From Bradyrhizobium sp. SZCCHNS1050 (GTDB lineage Bacteria; Pseudomonadota; Alphaproteobacteria; Rhizobiales; Xanthobacteraceae): 64,000 bases of DNA. This document shows positions 9,747 through 17,737 of the stretch, piece by piece. The notes beneath the pieces were generated by a model. It searched no databases. It was not told the DNA's origin and saw nothing but the letters and a program-made list of their open reading frames with translations. The stretch is taken from positions 5,149,501 to 5,213,500 of the forward strand of contig NZ_JAUETR010000001.1 of NCBI RefSeq assembly GCF_032484785.1. The letters run 5' to 3'. The position numbers and the translations under genes were made by a program. The number at the start of each line of letters is the position of its first letter. Position 1 is the first letter of the stretch.

Positions 9747-9764
9747 TTACGTAGATATACGTAG
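9747..9764 (-). promoter_or_regulatory. putative FixJ-binding direct repeat upstream of fixK2
   Basis: On the plus strand the sequence reads TTACGTAGATATACGTAG: two TACGTAG units with a 10-base period, one helical turn. The published FixJ box has consensus GTAMGTAG, and each unit matches 7 of 8 positions. The site lies 85-102 bases upstream of the fixK2 start codon and immediately downstream of the orphan receiver stop, which fits FixJ activation of fixK2. The match is direct observation; the binding is inferred. Confidence 0.6.
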
Positions 9765-9773
9765 CCGGCCCGC

Positions 9774-10178
9774 TCAGGAGACGCGCTGGGCGGTACCCGA
9801 ATGGTCGTTGGCGATCGCCTTGCGGATCCGCTTCACCAGATTGTCGTCGAGCAGCGGCTTGAGCAGGAAATCCTGGATCCCGACGGCCGCCGCGCGCGCC
9901 GCAAGCCGGTCATCGTAGTGCCCCGTGATCAGCACCACCGGCGCGGTCGCCCCCTGCTTGCGCAACCGTTCGGCGAGCTCGACGCCGTTGATCTCCGGCA
10001 TCTTGTAGTCGACCACGAAGCAGTCGACGGGCGCGTGGTCCGAGGCCTTGAGCAGCGCGGTGCCGCTGCGAAACGTGCGCACGTCGAAGCCATCGGCCTC
10101 CAGCAGGAAGCGCAGCGAGCCGAGGACGTCAGCATCGTCGTCGGCTACGTAGACCGTAGGTTTTGTGTGAGCCGACAT
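9774..10178 (-). CDS. single-domain response regulator (orphan receiver)
   Basis: A 134-residue receiver domain with no output domain. Acidic pocket DDD at about 13-15, phosphoacceptor D57 (VVDYKMP), T85 (LITGH) and K107 (LLKPL) are all present, so it should be phosphorylatable. Its position between fixK2 and fixJ matches the B. japonicum receiver gene bll2758, whose role is poorly defined. ATG 10176-10178 was chosen because the receiver fold starts shortly after it; an in-frame codon at 10226 would add a poorly conserved tail. A perfect FixK box lies about 75 bases upstream, so it is probably switched on by FixK2 and separately from fixLJ. It could act as a phosphate sink or a feedback partner of FixL, but this is inference. 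Confidence 0.85.
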   Translation of the reverse strand: MSAHTKPTVYVADDDADVLGSLRFLLEADGFDVRTFRSGTALLKASDHAPVDCFVVDYKMPEINGVELAERLRKQGATAPVVLITGHYDDRLAARAAAVGIQDFLLKPLLDDNLVKRIRKAIANDHSGTAQRVS

Positions 10179-10245
10179 CGCACGTGCCGCGAGAATGTGA
10201 TGTTGAACCGAGGCGCAAGATAACACTCGATTCTGTCAAGGTAGC

Positions 10246-10259
10246 TTGATCTAGCTCAA
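10246..10259 (-). promoter_or_regulatory. FixK/Fnr box upstream of the orphan receiver gene
   Basis: TTGATCTAGCTCAA is a perfect TTGA-N6-TCAA match. It overlaps the fixJ stop codon (10256-10258). Its centre is about 74.5 bases from the receiver start codon, which would put a class II start site (41.5 bases downstream) near 10211 and leave a leader of about 33 bases. The same geometry is seen at the fixN and fixG boxes. Confidence 0.75.
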
Positions 10260-10873
10260 TCCTTCAGCGCGCCTGCGCGCATCGCCAGACGCACCAGCTC
10301 GGAGAGGCTGTTCGCTCCCATCTTGGTCATCACGTTGGCCCTGTAGACCTCGATGGTGCGCGGACTGATGTCGTATTCGCGCGCGATCAGCTTGTTGGAG
10401 AGACCGGCCATCAGTCCATCCATTACCTGGCGCTCCCGGGGGCTCAGGCTGGCGACGCGGGCCAGGATGTCCTGCGTGACCGATTCGTTCTTCGCGGCCG
10501 GCTCGGCCTGCTGGATTGCCGTTTCGATCATGGCGACCAGTCGCTCGTCCTCGAACGGCTTCTCCAGAAAATCGACCGCGCCGAGCTTCATCGCCTCGAC
10601 CGCGAGCGGCACGTCGCCATGGCCGGTCATCACCAGGATCGGAAAGCTGCTGCCGGCGGCCTTCATGCGCTTGAGCAGCTCGATGCCGTCGATGCCGGGC
10701 ATCCGCACGTCCGAGACGACGCAGCCGAAAGGGAGCATCGGCAGTCGGCCGAGAAAGACCTCCGCGTTCTCGAACAGCGTGACGTCAAAGCCTGATGAAT
10801 CGAGCAGGAAGTTGAGCGAATCCCGCATCGCCTCGTCGTCGTCGATCACATAGACCTTGGCCCGTTCAGCCAT
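10256..10873 (-). CDS. fixJ: FixJ response regulator
   Basis: A 205-residue NarL/FixJ regulator, exactly the usual FixJ length. Receiver domain 1-125 with acidic D11-D13, phosphoacceptor D55 (VVSDVRMPG), T83 and K105 (FLEKPF). LuxR-type helix-turn-helix from about 144 with LSPRERQVMDGL and the recognition helix ISPRTIEVYRANVMTKM. It accepts phosphate from FixL under low oxygen and activates fixK2. The ATG at 10871-10873 overlaps the fixL stop by 8 bases (ATGGCTGA), so the pair is translationally coupled. A longer in-frame reading to 10963 runs inside fixL and is rejected. Confidence 0.95.
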   Translation of the reverse strand: MAERAKVYVIDDDEAMRDSLNFLLDSSGFDVTLFENAEVFLGRLPMLPFGCVVSDVRMPGIDGIELLKRMKAAGSSFPILVMTGHGDVPLAVEAMKLGAVDFLEKPFEDERLVAMIETAIQQAEPAAKNESVTQDILARVASLSPRERQVMDGLMAGLSNKLIAREYDISPRTIEVYRANVMTKMGANSLSELVRLAMRAGALKD

Positions 10874-12389
10874 CGTGCTCAACCTTGGTGGAGGCCGCGG
10901 GCAGGGTGAAGCGGAACGTCGCGCCTCCCGCTTCGTTGTTCTCGGCCCACATGCGCCCGCCATGGGCCTCGATGATGGACCGGCTGATCGAGAGGCCGAC
11001 TCCCATTCCGGTGTCCTTGGTGGTGAAGAAGGTCTTGAAGAGATTGGGCATGACGTCGTCGTGGAATCCCGTTCCGGTGTCGGACACCGAGACCTCGATC
11101 AAGTCGTCGCTGAGTCTGCAATTTGTCGCACTGAGCTCGCGGCGTTCGGAATGAGACATCGCCTCGAGTCCATTGCGGAACAGATTGACCAGGACCTGCT
11201 GGATCTGGACCCGGTCGGCGAGCACGAGATCGGCCTCCGGATTGAGTTGGAAGCGCAACTGGACGTTCTGCTCGCGGGCGCCGGAAAGGCCGAGGGCGCC
11301 GGCTTCCTCGATCAGCTTCGACAGGCTCTCGACCCGCTTCTCCGATTCGCCGCGCGAGACGAAATCGCGCAGACGGCGGATGATCTGGCCGGCGCGAATC
11401 GCCTGCTCGGCGGCGCGGTCCATCGCGCTCTCGATCTTGGGCGTGTTCGGATCACTGCTGCCGGCCAGCAGCCGGCGCGAGCCTTTCATGTAATTGCTGA
11501 TCGCGGCGAGCGGCTGGTTGAGCTCATGCGCCAGCGCCGAGGCCATCTCGCCCATGGCGCTGAGGCGCGACACGTGGACCAGTTCCGACTGCAGTTCCCG
11601 CAGCCGTGCCTGGGTCTGCTGGTGCTCGGTGAGATCATGGGCGAAGCCGGTGAAATAGGGCTTGCCGCCGGACTGCATCTCGCCGATCGACAGATGCATC
11701 GGGAATGTCGTGCCGTCGCGGCGGCGGCCGGTCACGATGCGGCCGATGCCGATGATGCGGCGCTCGCGGCTGGCATGGTAGCGGGTGAGGTAGCCGGCAT
11801 GGCGCGAGCGGTCCGGCTCGGGCATCAATTCGCTGACGTCAAGGCCGACCGCTTCTGCCTCGGTGAGGCCGAACATCCGCTCCGCCGCGGAGCTGAAGAA
11901 CTGGATCGTGCCGCTGCCGTCGATCACGATCATCGCGTCCGGCACGGTGTCCAGGATCGAGCGGAAATGCTGCTCGCGCAGCCGCAGCGTCTCCTCCAGC
12001 CGCTTCTCCTGGTCGATGTCGAGGGCGATGCCGCGCAGATGATGCGGCGCGCCGGCCTCGTCGGGGACCACGCCGGCAAGCACGCGAATCCAGTGGCCGC
12101 CGCCGGACACCTTGAACGACATGTCGAACCCGGTGCTCCGATGGCGCGAATCCTCGATCGCCGCCTCGACCGGCGCGCGATCCTCGGGCGCGAGCAGCGC
12201 CAGGAAGGACCCGTAGGTCACCGGCTGATCGGCCGCCACGCCGAACAGCTTCCGCGTCGTCACCGACCAGTAGAACTCGCCCGAGGCCAGATCGAGATCC
12301 CACGCGCCGAAGCCCAGCCTCCGAGCGTCCTCGGGAGCGTCGTCGAGCCTGGCGGATGCATCCGGGAAGGGGTGGGTGAAGTCGCGCAA
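10866..12389 (-). CDS. fixL: FixL oxygen-sensing histidine kinase
   Basis: A 507-residue soluble sensor kinase. It has an N-terminal PAS domain (about 20-130), a heme-binding PAS domain (about 138-258), a HisKA domain (about 270-335) and an HATPase domain (about 380-500; the G2 box GMGVGLSISRSI is visible). Proximal heme ligand H197 and the signalling arginine R217 (in IIGIGRIVTGRRRDGTTFP) align with H200 and R220 of B. japonicum FixL. The phosphoacceptor is H288 in SAMGEMASALAHELNQPL, equivalent to H291. No membrane segment is seen, as in Bradyrhizobium and unlike Sinorhizobium. It autophosphorylates when oxygen leaves the heme and passes phosphate to FixJ. It is transcribed away from the stress-protein gene at 12661. 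Confidence 0.95.
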   Translation of the reverse strand: MRDFTHPFPDASARLDDAPEDARRLGFGAWDLDLASGEFYWSVTTRKLFGVAADQPVTYGSFLALLAPEDRAPVEAAIEDSRHRSTGFDMSFKVSGGGHWIRVLAGVVPDEAGAPHHLRGIALDIDQEKRLEETLRLREQHFRSILDTVPDAMIVIDGSGTIQFFSSAAERMFGLTEAEAVGLDVSELMPEPDRSRHAGYLTRYHASRERRIIGIGRIVTGRRRDGTTFPMHLSIGEMQSGGKPYFTGFAHDLTEHQQTQARLRELQSELVHVSRLSAMGEMASALAHELNQPLAAISNYMKGSRRLLAGSSDPNTPKIESAMDRAAEQAIRAGQIIRRLRDFVSRGESEKRVESLSKLIEEAGALGLSGAREQNVQLRFQLNPEADLVLADRVQIQQVLVNLFRNGLEAMSHSERRELSATNCRLSDDLIEVSVSDTGTGFHDDVMPNLFKTFFTTKDTGMGVGLSISRSIIEAHGGRMWAENNEAGGATFRFTLPAASTKVEHDG

Positions 12390-12589
12390 TTCGAGGCCTT
12401 TGATCGATTCGCCGTTGTCCGATTCGCCGTTGCCGCCGCGGCCGGGAGGCCGACCACCGCGGTATCCTATACCAGATTGCGCCCCTGCAACCCGGCCCGA
12501 CTTAAACTTTGGTTCGACAATTCAAGGCTTTCTCCGATCCTGGGCCGGGTTCCAACGGTGTCCTGCCGCCCGTGCTTCACCGCCGCACC

Positions 12590-12603
12590 TTGATCTATCT
12601 CAT
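12590..12603 (+). promoter_or_regulatory. one-mismatch FixK/Fnr box upstream of the stress-protein gene
   Basis: TTGATCTATCTCAT matches TTGA-N6-TCAA at 7 of 8 fixed positions. The centre is 64.5 bases before the ATG at 12661, close to the 63.5 bases seen at the perfect fixN box. A weak FixK2 site for the stress-protein/CBS pair is therefore plausible. The rest of the 271-base spacer 12390-12660 shows no other recognisable motif and must also hold the fixL promoter. Confidence 0.45.
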
Positions 12604-12660
12604 CACGGCAGGTGATTTCACCTCTAAGAGCTGCATGGAAGCAATGTTTGGAGAGGCGGG

Positions 12661-13494
12661 ATGACGTTCGCGACTGTCATGGTGAGCCTTGCGCTCAGTC
12701 AGCCGAATGAGGCCCGCCTTCAGGTCGCGGCCGACTTGGCGGCGCGCTTTGACGCAGGTGTCATCGGCGTGGCGGCCGCGGAATTCGCGCCGCCGCTGTA
12801 TTTCACGACCGGCGAGCAGGCGCAGGATCTGATCGAGCAGGGTGAGGCCGCGCTGCGGAATCGACTGGCCGAGCTCGAGCAGCAGTTCCGCACCGCAGTG
12901 GGTGACCGGGCTGCGTCGTTGAGCTGGCGCAGCGCCGTGGATTTCCCCGCGCGCTACGTGCTGGCGCAGGCCCGTGCCGCCGACATTCTCGTCACCGGCG
13001 GCGTGCCGCCCGGGGTGTCCGATGCGTTCGCGGTGGCCAATCCCAAGGATCTCGTCATGCAGGCCGGGCGCCCGCTGCTCGTGGTGCCGGACAACGTCAG
13101 CAGCCTCGATCTCGGGACCGTGCTGGTGGCCTGGAAGGAGACACCGGAGGCGCGCCGCGCTTTGACCGATGCCCTGCCGCTGCTCGCCAAGGCGAGCGGC
13201 GTCGTGGTCGCCGAGATCCCGGAGACCGCCTCGGAATATGACGCCTGCGCGGCGCGTCTTGCGGACGTCGTCGCATGGCTCGGCCGTCACAAGATCGTCG
13301 CATCGGCGCGCGTCGCGGAGCCGGGGCAGGGGCGCAACGTTGCGGCTACGCTCGACGCCGTCGCCACCGATGTTTCGGCCGGTCTCGTCGTGGCGGGCGC
13401 CTATGGCCATTCCCGATTCCGCGAGCTCGTGCTCGGCGGGGTCACCGAGCATCTGATGACGCGCAGCGAGCGTTGTGTTCTGCTGTCGCACTGA
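12661..13494 (+). CDS. tandem universal stress protein
   Basis: A 277-residue protein with two UspA-like domains (about 1-145 and 150-277). Only the second keeps the ATP-loop pattern G-x2-G-x9-G-[ST], seen as GAYGHSRFRELVLGGVTEHLM split by its usual spacing; the first ends in GRPLLVVP without the loop, so nucleotide binding is probably limited to one half. It occupies the position of B. japonicum blr2761, between fixL and the cbb3 oxidase operon, suggesting a role in low-oxygen adaptation. Start ATG 12661 has GGAGAGGCGGG directly upstream. The CBS-domain gene follows after 37 bases on the same strand and is probably co-transcribed. Confidence 0.85.
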   Translation: MTFATVMVSLALSQPNEARLQVAADLAARFDAGVIGVAAAEFAPPLYFTTGEQAQDLIEQGEAALRNRLAELEQQFRTAVGDRAASLSWRSAVDFPARYVLAQARAADILVTGGVPPGVSDAFAVANPKDLVMQAGRPLLVVPDNVSSLDLGTVLVAWKETPEARRALTDALPLLAKASGVVVAEIPETASEYDACAARLADVVAWLGRHKIVASARVAEPGQGRNVAATLDAVATDVSAGLVVAGAYGHSRFRELVLGGVTEHLMTRSERCVLLSH

Positions 13495-13531
13495 AATTCG
13501 ACCCGCTCCATTCGAGAACAGGATTGCCGCC

Positions 13532-13957
13532 TTGTACAGATTTCTCGAGGAAACCGCCGGCAACTACATGACGCGGAACGTCACGACCGTGACCCGGGAG
13601 ACGACGATCCGCGAGCTCGGCGAGATGTTCGACCGCGACGATTTCAACACCTACCCCGTCGTCGAGAACGACGAGGTGATCGGCATCGTCACCAAGTTCG
13701 ACGTGCTGAAATGCTTTGCCTTCACGCCGAATCAGATGCTGCCGCGCTACAGCGACCTGATGAACCGGACGGTCGCCGACGTGATGACGTCCGAGTTCAT
13801 CTACGTCAGGCCGGATACGAAGCTGACGCGCGTGCTGCAACTGATGGTCGAGCATCGCATCCGCAGCCTTCCCGTGACCGATGCCGACAACCGCGTGGTC
13901 GGGATCGTGGCGCGCGAGGACATCGTGCGAGCGCTGGCGGCTGCCGCCAAGGATTGA
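13532..13957 (+). CDS. CBS-domain pair protein
   Basis: A 141-residue protein consisting of two CBS motifs (about 10-66 and 75-135), a module that binds adenosine nucleotides and senses energy state. Each half has the expected pattern: YMTRNVTTVTRETTIRELGE then YPVVENDEVIGIVTKFD, and VMTSEFIYVRPDTKLTRVLQ then LPVTDADNRVVGIVARED. Start TTG 13532 is chosen because AGGA lies 9 bases upstream and the product then begins MYRFLEET, as in the B. japonicum neighbour blr2762; this is an inference. It lies just upstream of a strong hairpin and the fixN promoter. The partner protein is unknown. Confidence 0.82.
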   Translation: MYRFLEETAGNYMTRNVTTVTRETTIRELGEMFDRDDFNTYPVVENDEVIGIVTKFDVLKCFAFTPNQMLPRYSDLMNRTVADVMTSEFIYVRPDTKLTRVLQLMVEHRIRSLPVTDADNRVVGIVAREDIVRALAAAAKD

Positions 13958-13998
13958 GCGCGGCGCGCTGAGTCCGAAGCCTGCTACGAACGTCTAAT

Positions 13999-14032
13999 GA
14001 CGGCCGGCATGCATCGCTGCATGCCGGCCGTC
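13999..14032 (+). terminator. perfect 15-bp hairpin after the CBS gene
   Basis: Arms GACGGCCGGCATGCA (13999-14013) and TGCATGCCGGCCGTC (14018-14032) pair completely around a TCGC loop. It lies 42 bases after the CBS gene stop and about 70 bases before the FixK box of fixN. There is no T-run, so it is either a factor-assisted terminator or an mRNA 3'-end stabiliser that separates the two transcription units. Confidence 0.5.
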
Positions 14033-14102
14033 GCCGTGTCTGCGAGCGAAACCGCGTCGTCGTGCAACACTCTGCCTGTTTACCGGCGAACTGGTCGCAA
14101 AG

Positions 14103-14116
14103 TTGATTTCGATCAA
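14103..14116 (+). promoter_or_regulatory. FixK/Fnr box of fixNOQP
   Basis: TTGATTTCGATCAA is a perfect TTGA-N6-TCAA site. Its centre lies 63.5 bases upstream of the chosen fixN ATG; a class II promoter would start near 14151, leaving a leader of about 22 bases. This is the expected FixK2 target for the cbb3 oxidase operon. Confidence 0.88.
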
Positions 14117-14172
14117 TTCCACGTGTGAACGATTGTGGTTGCTGGGCTCGTGTTCTTTCAGCGAGATTCCGC

Positions 14173-15819
14173 ATGAGCGCGTCCTCATCCACAAAATCCA
14201 TGACCATCGGCGAAAGTGGCTTGTCGCTCACTTTTGCCGTCACCGCCTTCCTGTGCGTCTTCGCTGCGGCGAAGGCACTGGATACGGCCTTCGCGTTCCA
14301 CGCCTCGCTCGCGGCTGCCGCCAGCGCGGCGTCCGTCTTCTTCATCCTCAACCGCTACTTCGAGCGCCGCGAGCTGCCTCCGCAGGAGATCAATGGTCGG
14401 CCGAACTACAATCTCGGTCCGATCAAGTTCGCCTCGTTCATGTCGATGTTCTGGGGCATCGCCGGCTTCACGGTCGGCCTCATCATCGCCTCGCAACTGG
14501 CCTGGCCCGCGCTGAACTTCGACCTGCCATGGACCAGCTTCGGCCGCCTGCGGCCGCTGCATACCTCGGCGGTGATCTTCGCCTTCGGCGGCAACGTGCT
14601 GCTGGCGACGTCGTTCTACGTCGTGCAGCGGACCTGCCGCGTGCGTCTCGCCGGTGATCTCGCGCCCTGGTTCGTGGTGATCGGCTACAACTTCTTCATC
14701 CTGATCGCGGGCACGGGCTATCTGCTCGGTGTCACCGAGGGCAAGGAGTATGCCGAGCCCGAATGGTACTCGGATCTTTGGCTGACGATCGTCTGGGTGG
14801 TCTACCTGCTGGTCTTCCTGACGACGATCATCAAGCGCAAGGAGCCGCACATCTTCGTGGCGAACTGGTTCTATCTTGCCTTCATCGTCACGATCGCGGT
14901 TCTGCACCTCGGCAACAATCCGGCGCTTCCGGTGTCGCTGTTCGGCTCCAAGTCCTACATCGCCTGGGGTGGCGTGCAGGATGCGATGTTCCAGTGGTGG
15001 TACGGCCACAACGCGGTCGGCTTCTTCCTGACCGCCGGCTTCCTGGCCATCATGTACTACTTCATCCCGAAGCGGGCTGAGCGTCCGATCTACTCGTATC
15101 GGCTGTCGATCATCCACTTCTGGGCGCTGATCTTCCTCTACATCTGGGCCGGCCCGCACCATCTGCACTATACGGCGCTGCCGGACTGGACGCAGACCCT
15201 GGGCATGACCTTCTCGATCATGCTGTGGATGCCCTCCTGGGGCGGCATGATCAACGGCCTGATGACCCTGTCGGGAGCGTGGGACAAGCTGCGGACGGAC
15301 CCCGTGCTGCGCATGCTGGTCGTCTCGGTCGCCTTCTACGGCATGTCGACCTTCGAAGGTCCGATGATGTCGATCAAGGTGGTCAACTCGCTCAGCCACT
15401 ACACCGACTGGACCATCGGTCACGTGCACTCCGGTGCGCTCGGCTGGGTCGGCTTCGTCTCCTTCGGCGCGCTGTACTGCCTGGTGCCGTGGATCTGGAA
15501 CCGCAAGGGTCTCTATAGCCTCAAGCTCGTGAACTGGCACTTCTGGACGGCCACGCTGGGCATCGTGCTCTACATCTCCGCGATGTGGGTCTCGGGCATC
15601 CTGCAGGGCCTGATGTGGCGGTCCTACACGGCGCTCGGCTTCCTCGAATACTCGTTCATCGAGACCGTCGAGGCGATGCACCCCTTCTACATCATCCGTG
15701 CCGCTGGTGGCGCACTGTTCCTGATCGGCTCACTCATCATGGCCTACAATCTCTGGATGACGGTCCGTGTCGGTGAGGAAGAAGTTCAGTCGCCCGTCGC
15801 CCTTCAGCCGGCGGAGTGA
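14173..15819 (+). CDS. fixN: cbb3-type cytochrome c oxidase subunit I
   Basis: A 548-residue catalytic subunit of the high-affinity cbb3 terminal oxidase (CcoN), which reduces oxygen to water and pumps protons in the cytoplasmic membrane. About 12-14 hydrophobic helices are visible. Haem and copper ligands appear in [45 protein letters not shown] and [17 protein letters not shown] in the helix after YGHN carries the tyrosine thought to be crosslinked in this family. ATG 14173 gives [17 protein letters not shown], close to the B. japonicum start and its 549-residue length; the frame extends back to 14125 without support. First gene of fixNOQP. Confidence 0.96.
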   Translation: MSASSSTKSMTIGESGLSLTFAVTAFLCVFAAAKALDTAFAFHASLAAAASAASVFFILNRYFERRELPPQEINGRPNYNLGPIKFASFMSMFWGIAGFTVGLIIASQLAWPALNFDLPWTSFGRLRPLHTSAVIFAFGGNVLLATSFYVVQRTCRVRLAGDLAPWFVVIGYNFFILIAGTGYLLGVTEGKEYAEPEWYSDLWLTIVWVVYLLVFLTTIIKRKEPHIFVANWFYLAFIVTIAVLHLGNNPALPVSLFGSKSYIAWGGVQDAMFQWWYGHNAVGFFLTAGFLAIMYYFIPKRAERPIYSYRLSIIHFWALIFLYIWAGPHHLHYTALPDWTQTLGMTFSIMLWMPSWGGMINGLMTLSGAWDKLRTDPVLRMLVVSVAFYGMSTFEGPMMSIKVVNSLSHYTDWTIGHVHSGALGWVGFVSFGALYCLVPWIWNRKGLYSLKLVNWHFWTATLGIVLYISAMWVSGILQGLMWRSYTALGFLEYSFIETVEAMHPFYIIRAAGGALFLIGSLIMAYNLWMTVRVGEEEVQSPVALQPAE

Positions 15820-15829
15820 GGTATCAACC

Positions 15830-16564
15830 ATGTCTTTCTGGCAACGACACCAAGTCTTCGAGAAGAACTCGATCATCCTGGTCATCGGCATCCTGCTGGT
15901 GATCGCGATCGGCGGCCTCGTCGAGATCACTCCGCTCTTCTACCTGAAGAGCACGATCGAGGCGGTCGACGGCGTGCGTCCCTATACGCCGCTCGAGCTG
16001 GCCGGCCGCAACATCTACGTCCGCGAGGGCTGCTATCTCTGCCATTCGCAGATGGTTCGTCCGCTGCGCGACGAAGTGGAACGCTACGGCCACTTCTCGC
16101 TCGCCGCGGAGAGCATGTACGACCATCCGTTCCAGTGGGGCTCCAAGCGTACGGGTCCTGACCTCGCCCGCGTCGGCAACAAGTACTCCGACGACTGGCA
16201 TGTCACCCACCTGACCAACCCGCGCGCCATCGTCCCGCAGTCGATCATGCCCGGCTATCCCTTCCTGAAGGAGGCCGAGCTGAACGCCGACAACGTCGCC
16301 GATCACCTGAAGACGCTGCGGGCGGTGGGTGTGCCCTACACCGACGACCAGATCGCCAACGCCGCCGCCGACCTCAAGGCGCAGGTCGATCCGGATGGTG
16401 CCGGTGCCGAGGCGCTCACCAAACGCTATCCGAAGGCGGTGGTGCGCAACTTCGACGGCAAGGCGGGTGCGCCGACCGAGATGGATGCGCTGGTAGCGTA
16501 CCTGCAAATGCTCGGCACCTTGGTCGACTTCAAGATCTACAACGAAAAAGCCAATCTGCGCTGA
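15830..16564 (+). CDS. fixO: cbb3 oxidase monohaem cytochrome c subunit
   Basis: A 244-residue membrane-anchored cytochrome c (CcoO), the subunit that passes electrons from FixP to FixN. One N-terminal membrane helix (about 13-32) and a periplasmic domain with one CXXCH haem site C68-x2-C71-H72 (GCYLCHSQ). A methionine ligand is likely in [10 protein letters not shown]. The length equals that of B. japonicum FixO. The start ATG 15830 lies 11 bases after the fixN stop; GAGTGAGG sits upstream. A longer reading into fixN (from 15767) is a frame artefact. Confidence 0.96.
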   Translation: MSFWQRHQVFEKNSIILVIGILLVIAIGGLVEITPLFYLKSTIEAVDGVRPYTPLELAGRNIYVREGCYLCHSQMVRPLRDEVERYGHFSLAAESMYDHPFQWGSKRTGPDLARVGNKYSDDWHVTHLTNPRAIVPQSIMPGYPFLKEAELNADNVADHLKTLRAVGVPYTDDQIANAAADLKAQVDPDGAGAEALTKRYPKAVVRNFDGKAGAPTEMDALVAYLQMLGTLVDFKIYNEKANLR

Positions 16565-16581
16565 GATCAGAGGCGAACATC

Positions 16582-16746
16582 ATGAAGCCCATCATTGCAG
16601 TCGAAAACATCGCGTCGTCACTCGTGACGACGCTGTGGACCCCGATCTTCGTCGCGATCTTCATCGCGATCGTGACCTATGCCCTCTGGCCTCGCAACAA
16701 GGCCGCTTTCGACGAGGCGGCGAGCATGCCGTTGCGGGAGGATTAA
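16582..16746 (+). CDS. fixQ: cbb3 oxidase small subunit FixQ/CcoQ
   Basis: A 54-residue protein beginning MKPIIAVENIASSLVTTLW, with a single membrane helix (about 20-37, PIFVAIFIAIVTYALW) and a short charged cytoplasmic tail ending LRED. CcoQ proteins stabilise the interaction of the oxidase core with FixP. It starts 18 bases after fixO with AGAGGCGAAC upstream and ends 7 bases before fixP, so it is certainly part of the operon. It is short and easily missed by automatic gene calls. Confidence 0.92.
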   Translation: MKPIIAVENIASSLVTTLWTPIFVAIFIAIVTYALWPRNKAAFDEAASMPLRED

Positions 16747-16752
16747 TTCATC

Positions 16753-17625
16753 ATGGCTGACCATACCGAAGTCGACAGTGTCTCCGGCACCCCCACCACC
16801 GGCCACGCCTGGGACGGCATCAAGGAGCTCAACACCCCGCTGCCGCGGTGGTGGGTGATCACCTTCTACATCACCATCGTCTGGGCGATCGGCTACTGGA
16901 TCGTGTATCCGGCCTGGCCGACCATCTCCAGCAACACTCAGGGCCTGTTCGGCTACTCGTCCCGTGCGGACGTGGGGGTCGAGCTTGCCAATCTCGAGAA
17001 GATCCGCGGCGCCAAGATGGCGGCGCTCGCGACCGCCTCGCTCGCCGACATCGAGAAGGATCCGGCGATGCTGGCCCTGGCGCGTGCCAAGGGCAAGACC
17101 GTGTTCGGCGACAACTGCGCCGCCTGCCACGGGACCGGCGCGGCCGGCGCCAAGGGCTTCCCGAACCTGAACGACGACGATTGGCTGTGGGGCGGCTCGC
17201 TGGAGCAGATCCAGCAGACCCTGCTGTACGGCGTGCGCTCGGGTCACCCGAAGACGCGCGAGGGCCAGATGCTCGCCTTCGGCAAGGACGGTGTCCTGAA
17301 GCCGGCGGAGATCGTCACGGTCGCCAACTACGTCCGCGAGCTGGCGGGCCTGCCGACCCGGCCGGGTTATGACGCCAAGGCCGGCGCCAAGGTCTTCGCC
17401 GAGAACTGCGTGGCCTGCCATGGCGACAACGCCAAGGGCAATCCGGAGCTCGGCGCGCCGAACCTCACGGACAAGATCTGGCTGTACGGCTCCGACGAGG
17501 CGACCTTGATCGAGACCATCACCAATGGTCGCGCCGGTGTCATGCCGGCCTGGGAGGGCCGTCTCGACCCGACCACGATCAAGGCGATGGCGGTCTATGT
17601 CCACTCGCTCGGTGGCGGAAAGTAA
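16753..17625 (+). CDS. fixP: cbb3 oxidase dihaem cytochrome c subunit
   Basis: A 290-residue dihaem cytochrome c (CcoP), the electron entry subunit. An N-terminal helix about 33-54 anchors it; the periplasmic part has two cytochrome c domains with CXXCH at C122-H126 (NCAACHG) and C219-H223 (NCVACHG). Candidate methionine ligands follow in GQMLAFGKDG and GVMPAWEGRL. Start ATG 16753, six bases after the fixQ stop, with CGGGAGGA upstream. It closes fixNOQP; a second FixK promoter for fixGHIS begins 28 bases downstream. Confidence 0.96.
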   Translation: MADHTEVDSVSGTPTTGHAWDGIKELNTPLPRWWVITFYITIVWAIGYWIVYPAWPTISSNTQGLFGYSSRADVGVELANLEKIRGAKMAALATASLADIEKDPAMLALARAKGKTVFGDNCAACHGTGAAGAKGFPNLNDDDWLWGGSLEQIQQTLLYGVRSGHPKTREGQMLAFGKDGVLKPAEIVTVANYVRELAGLPTRPGYDAKAGAKVFAENCVACHGDNAKGNPELGAPNLTDKIWLYGSDEATLIETITNGRAGVMPAWEGRLDPTTIKAMAVYVHSLGGGK

Positions 17626-17653
17626 CGGAAATCCAACGGAACTTTCCCTTCGA

Positions 17654-17667
17654 TTGAGCTGGATCAA
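17654..17667 (+). promoter_or_regulatory. FixK/Fnr box of fixGHIS
   Basis: TTGAGCTGGATCAA, a perfect TTGA-N6-TCAA site, lies between fixP and fixG. Its centre is 77.5 bases before the fixG ATG, which places a class II start site near 17702. fixGHIS therefore has its own oxygen-controlled promoter besides any read-through from fixNOQP. Confidence 0.85.
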
Positions 17668-17737
17668 CTGAGCGGCCGGAGGTGGACATACCTTCGGCCG
17701 CAACTGCGAGAAGACCCCCAGCCATGATCCGCCAGCC

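Noticed and set aside
10857..12593. Long plus-strand frame opposite fixL.
   Set aside because: It mirrors fixL, which has heme, HisKA and HATPase motifs and an overlap with fixJ.
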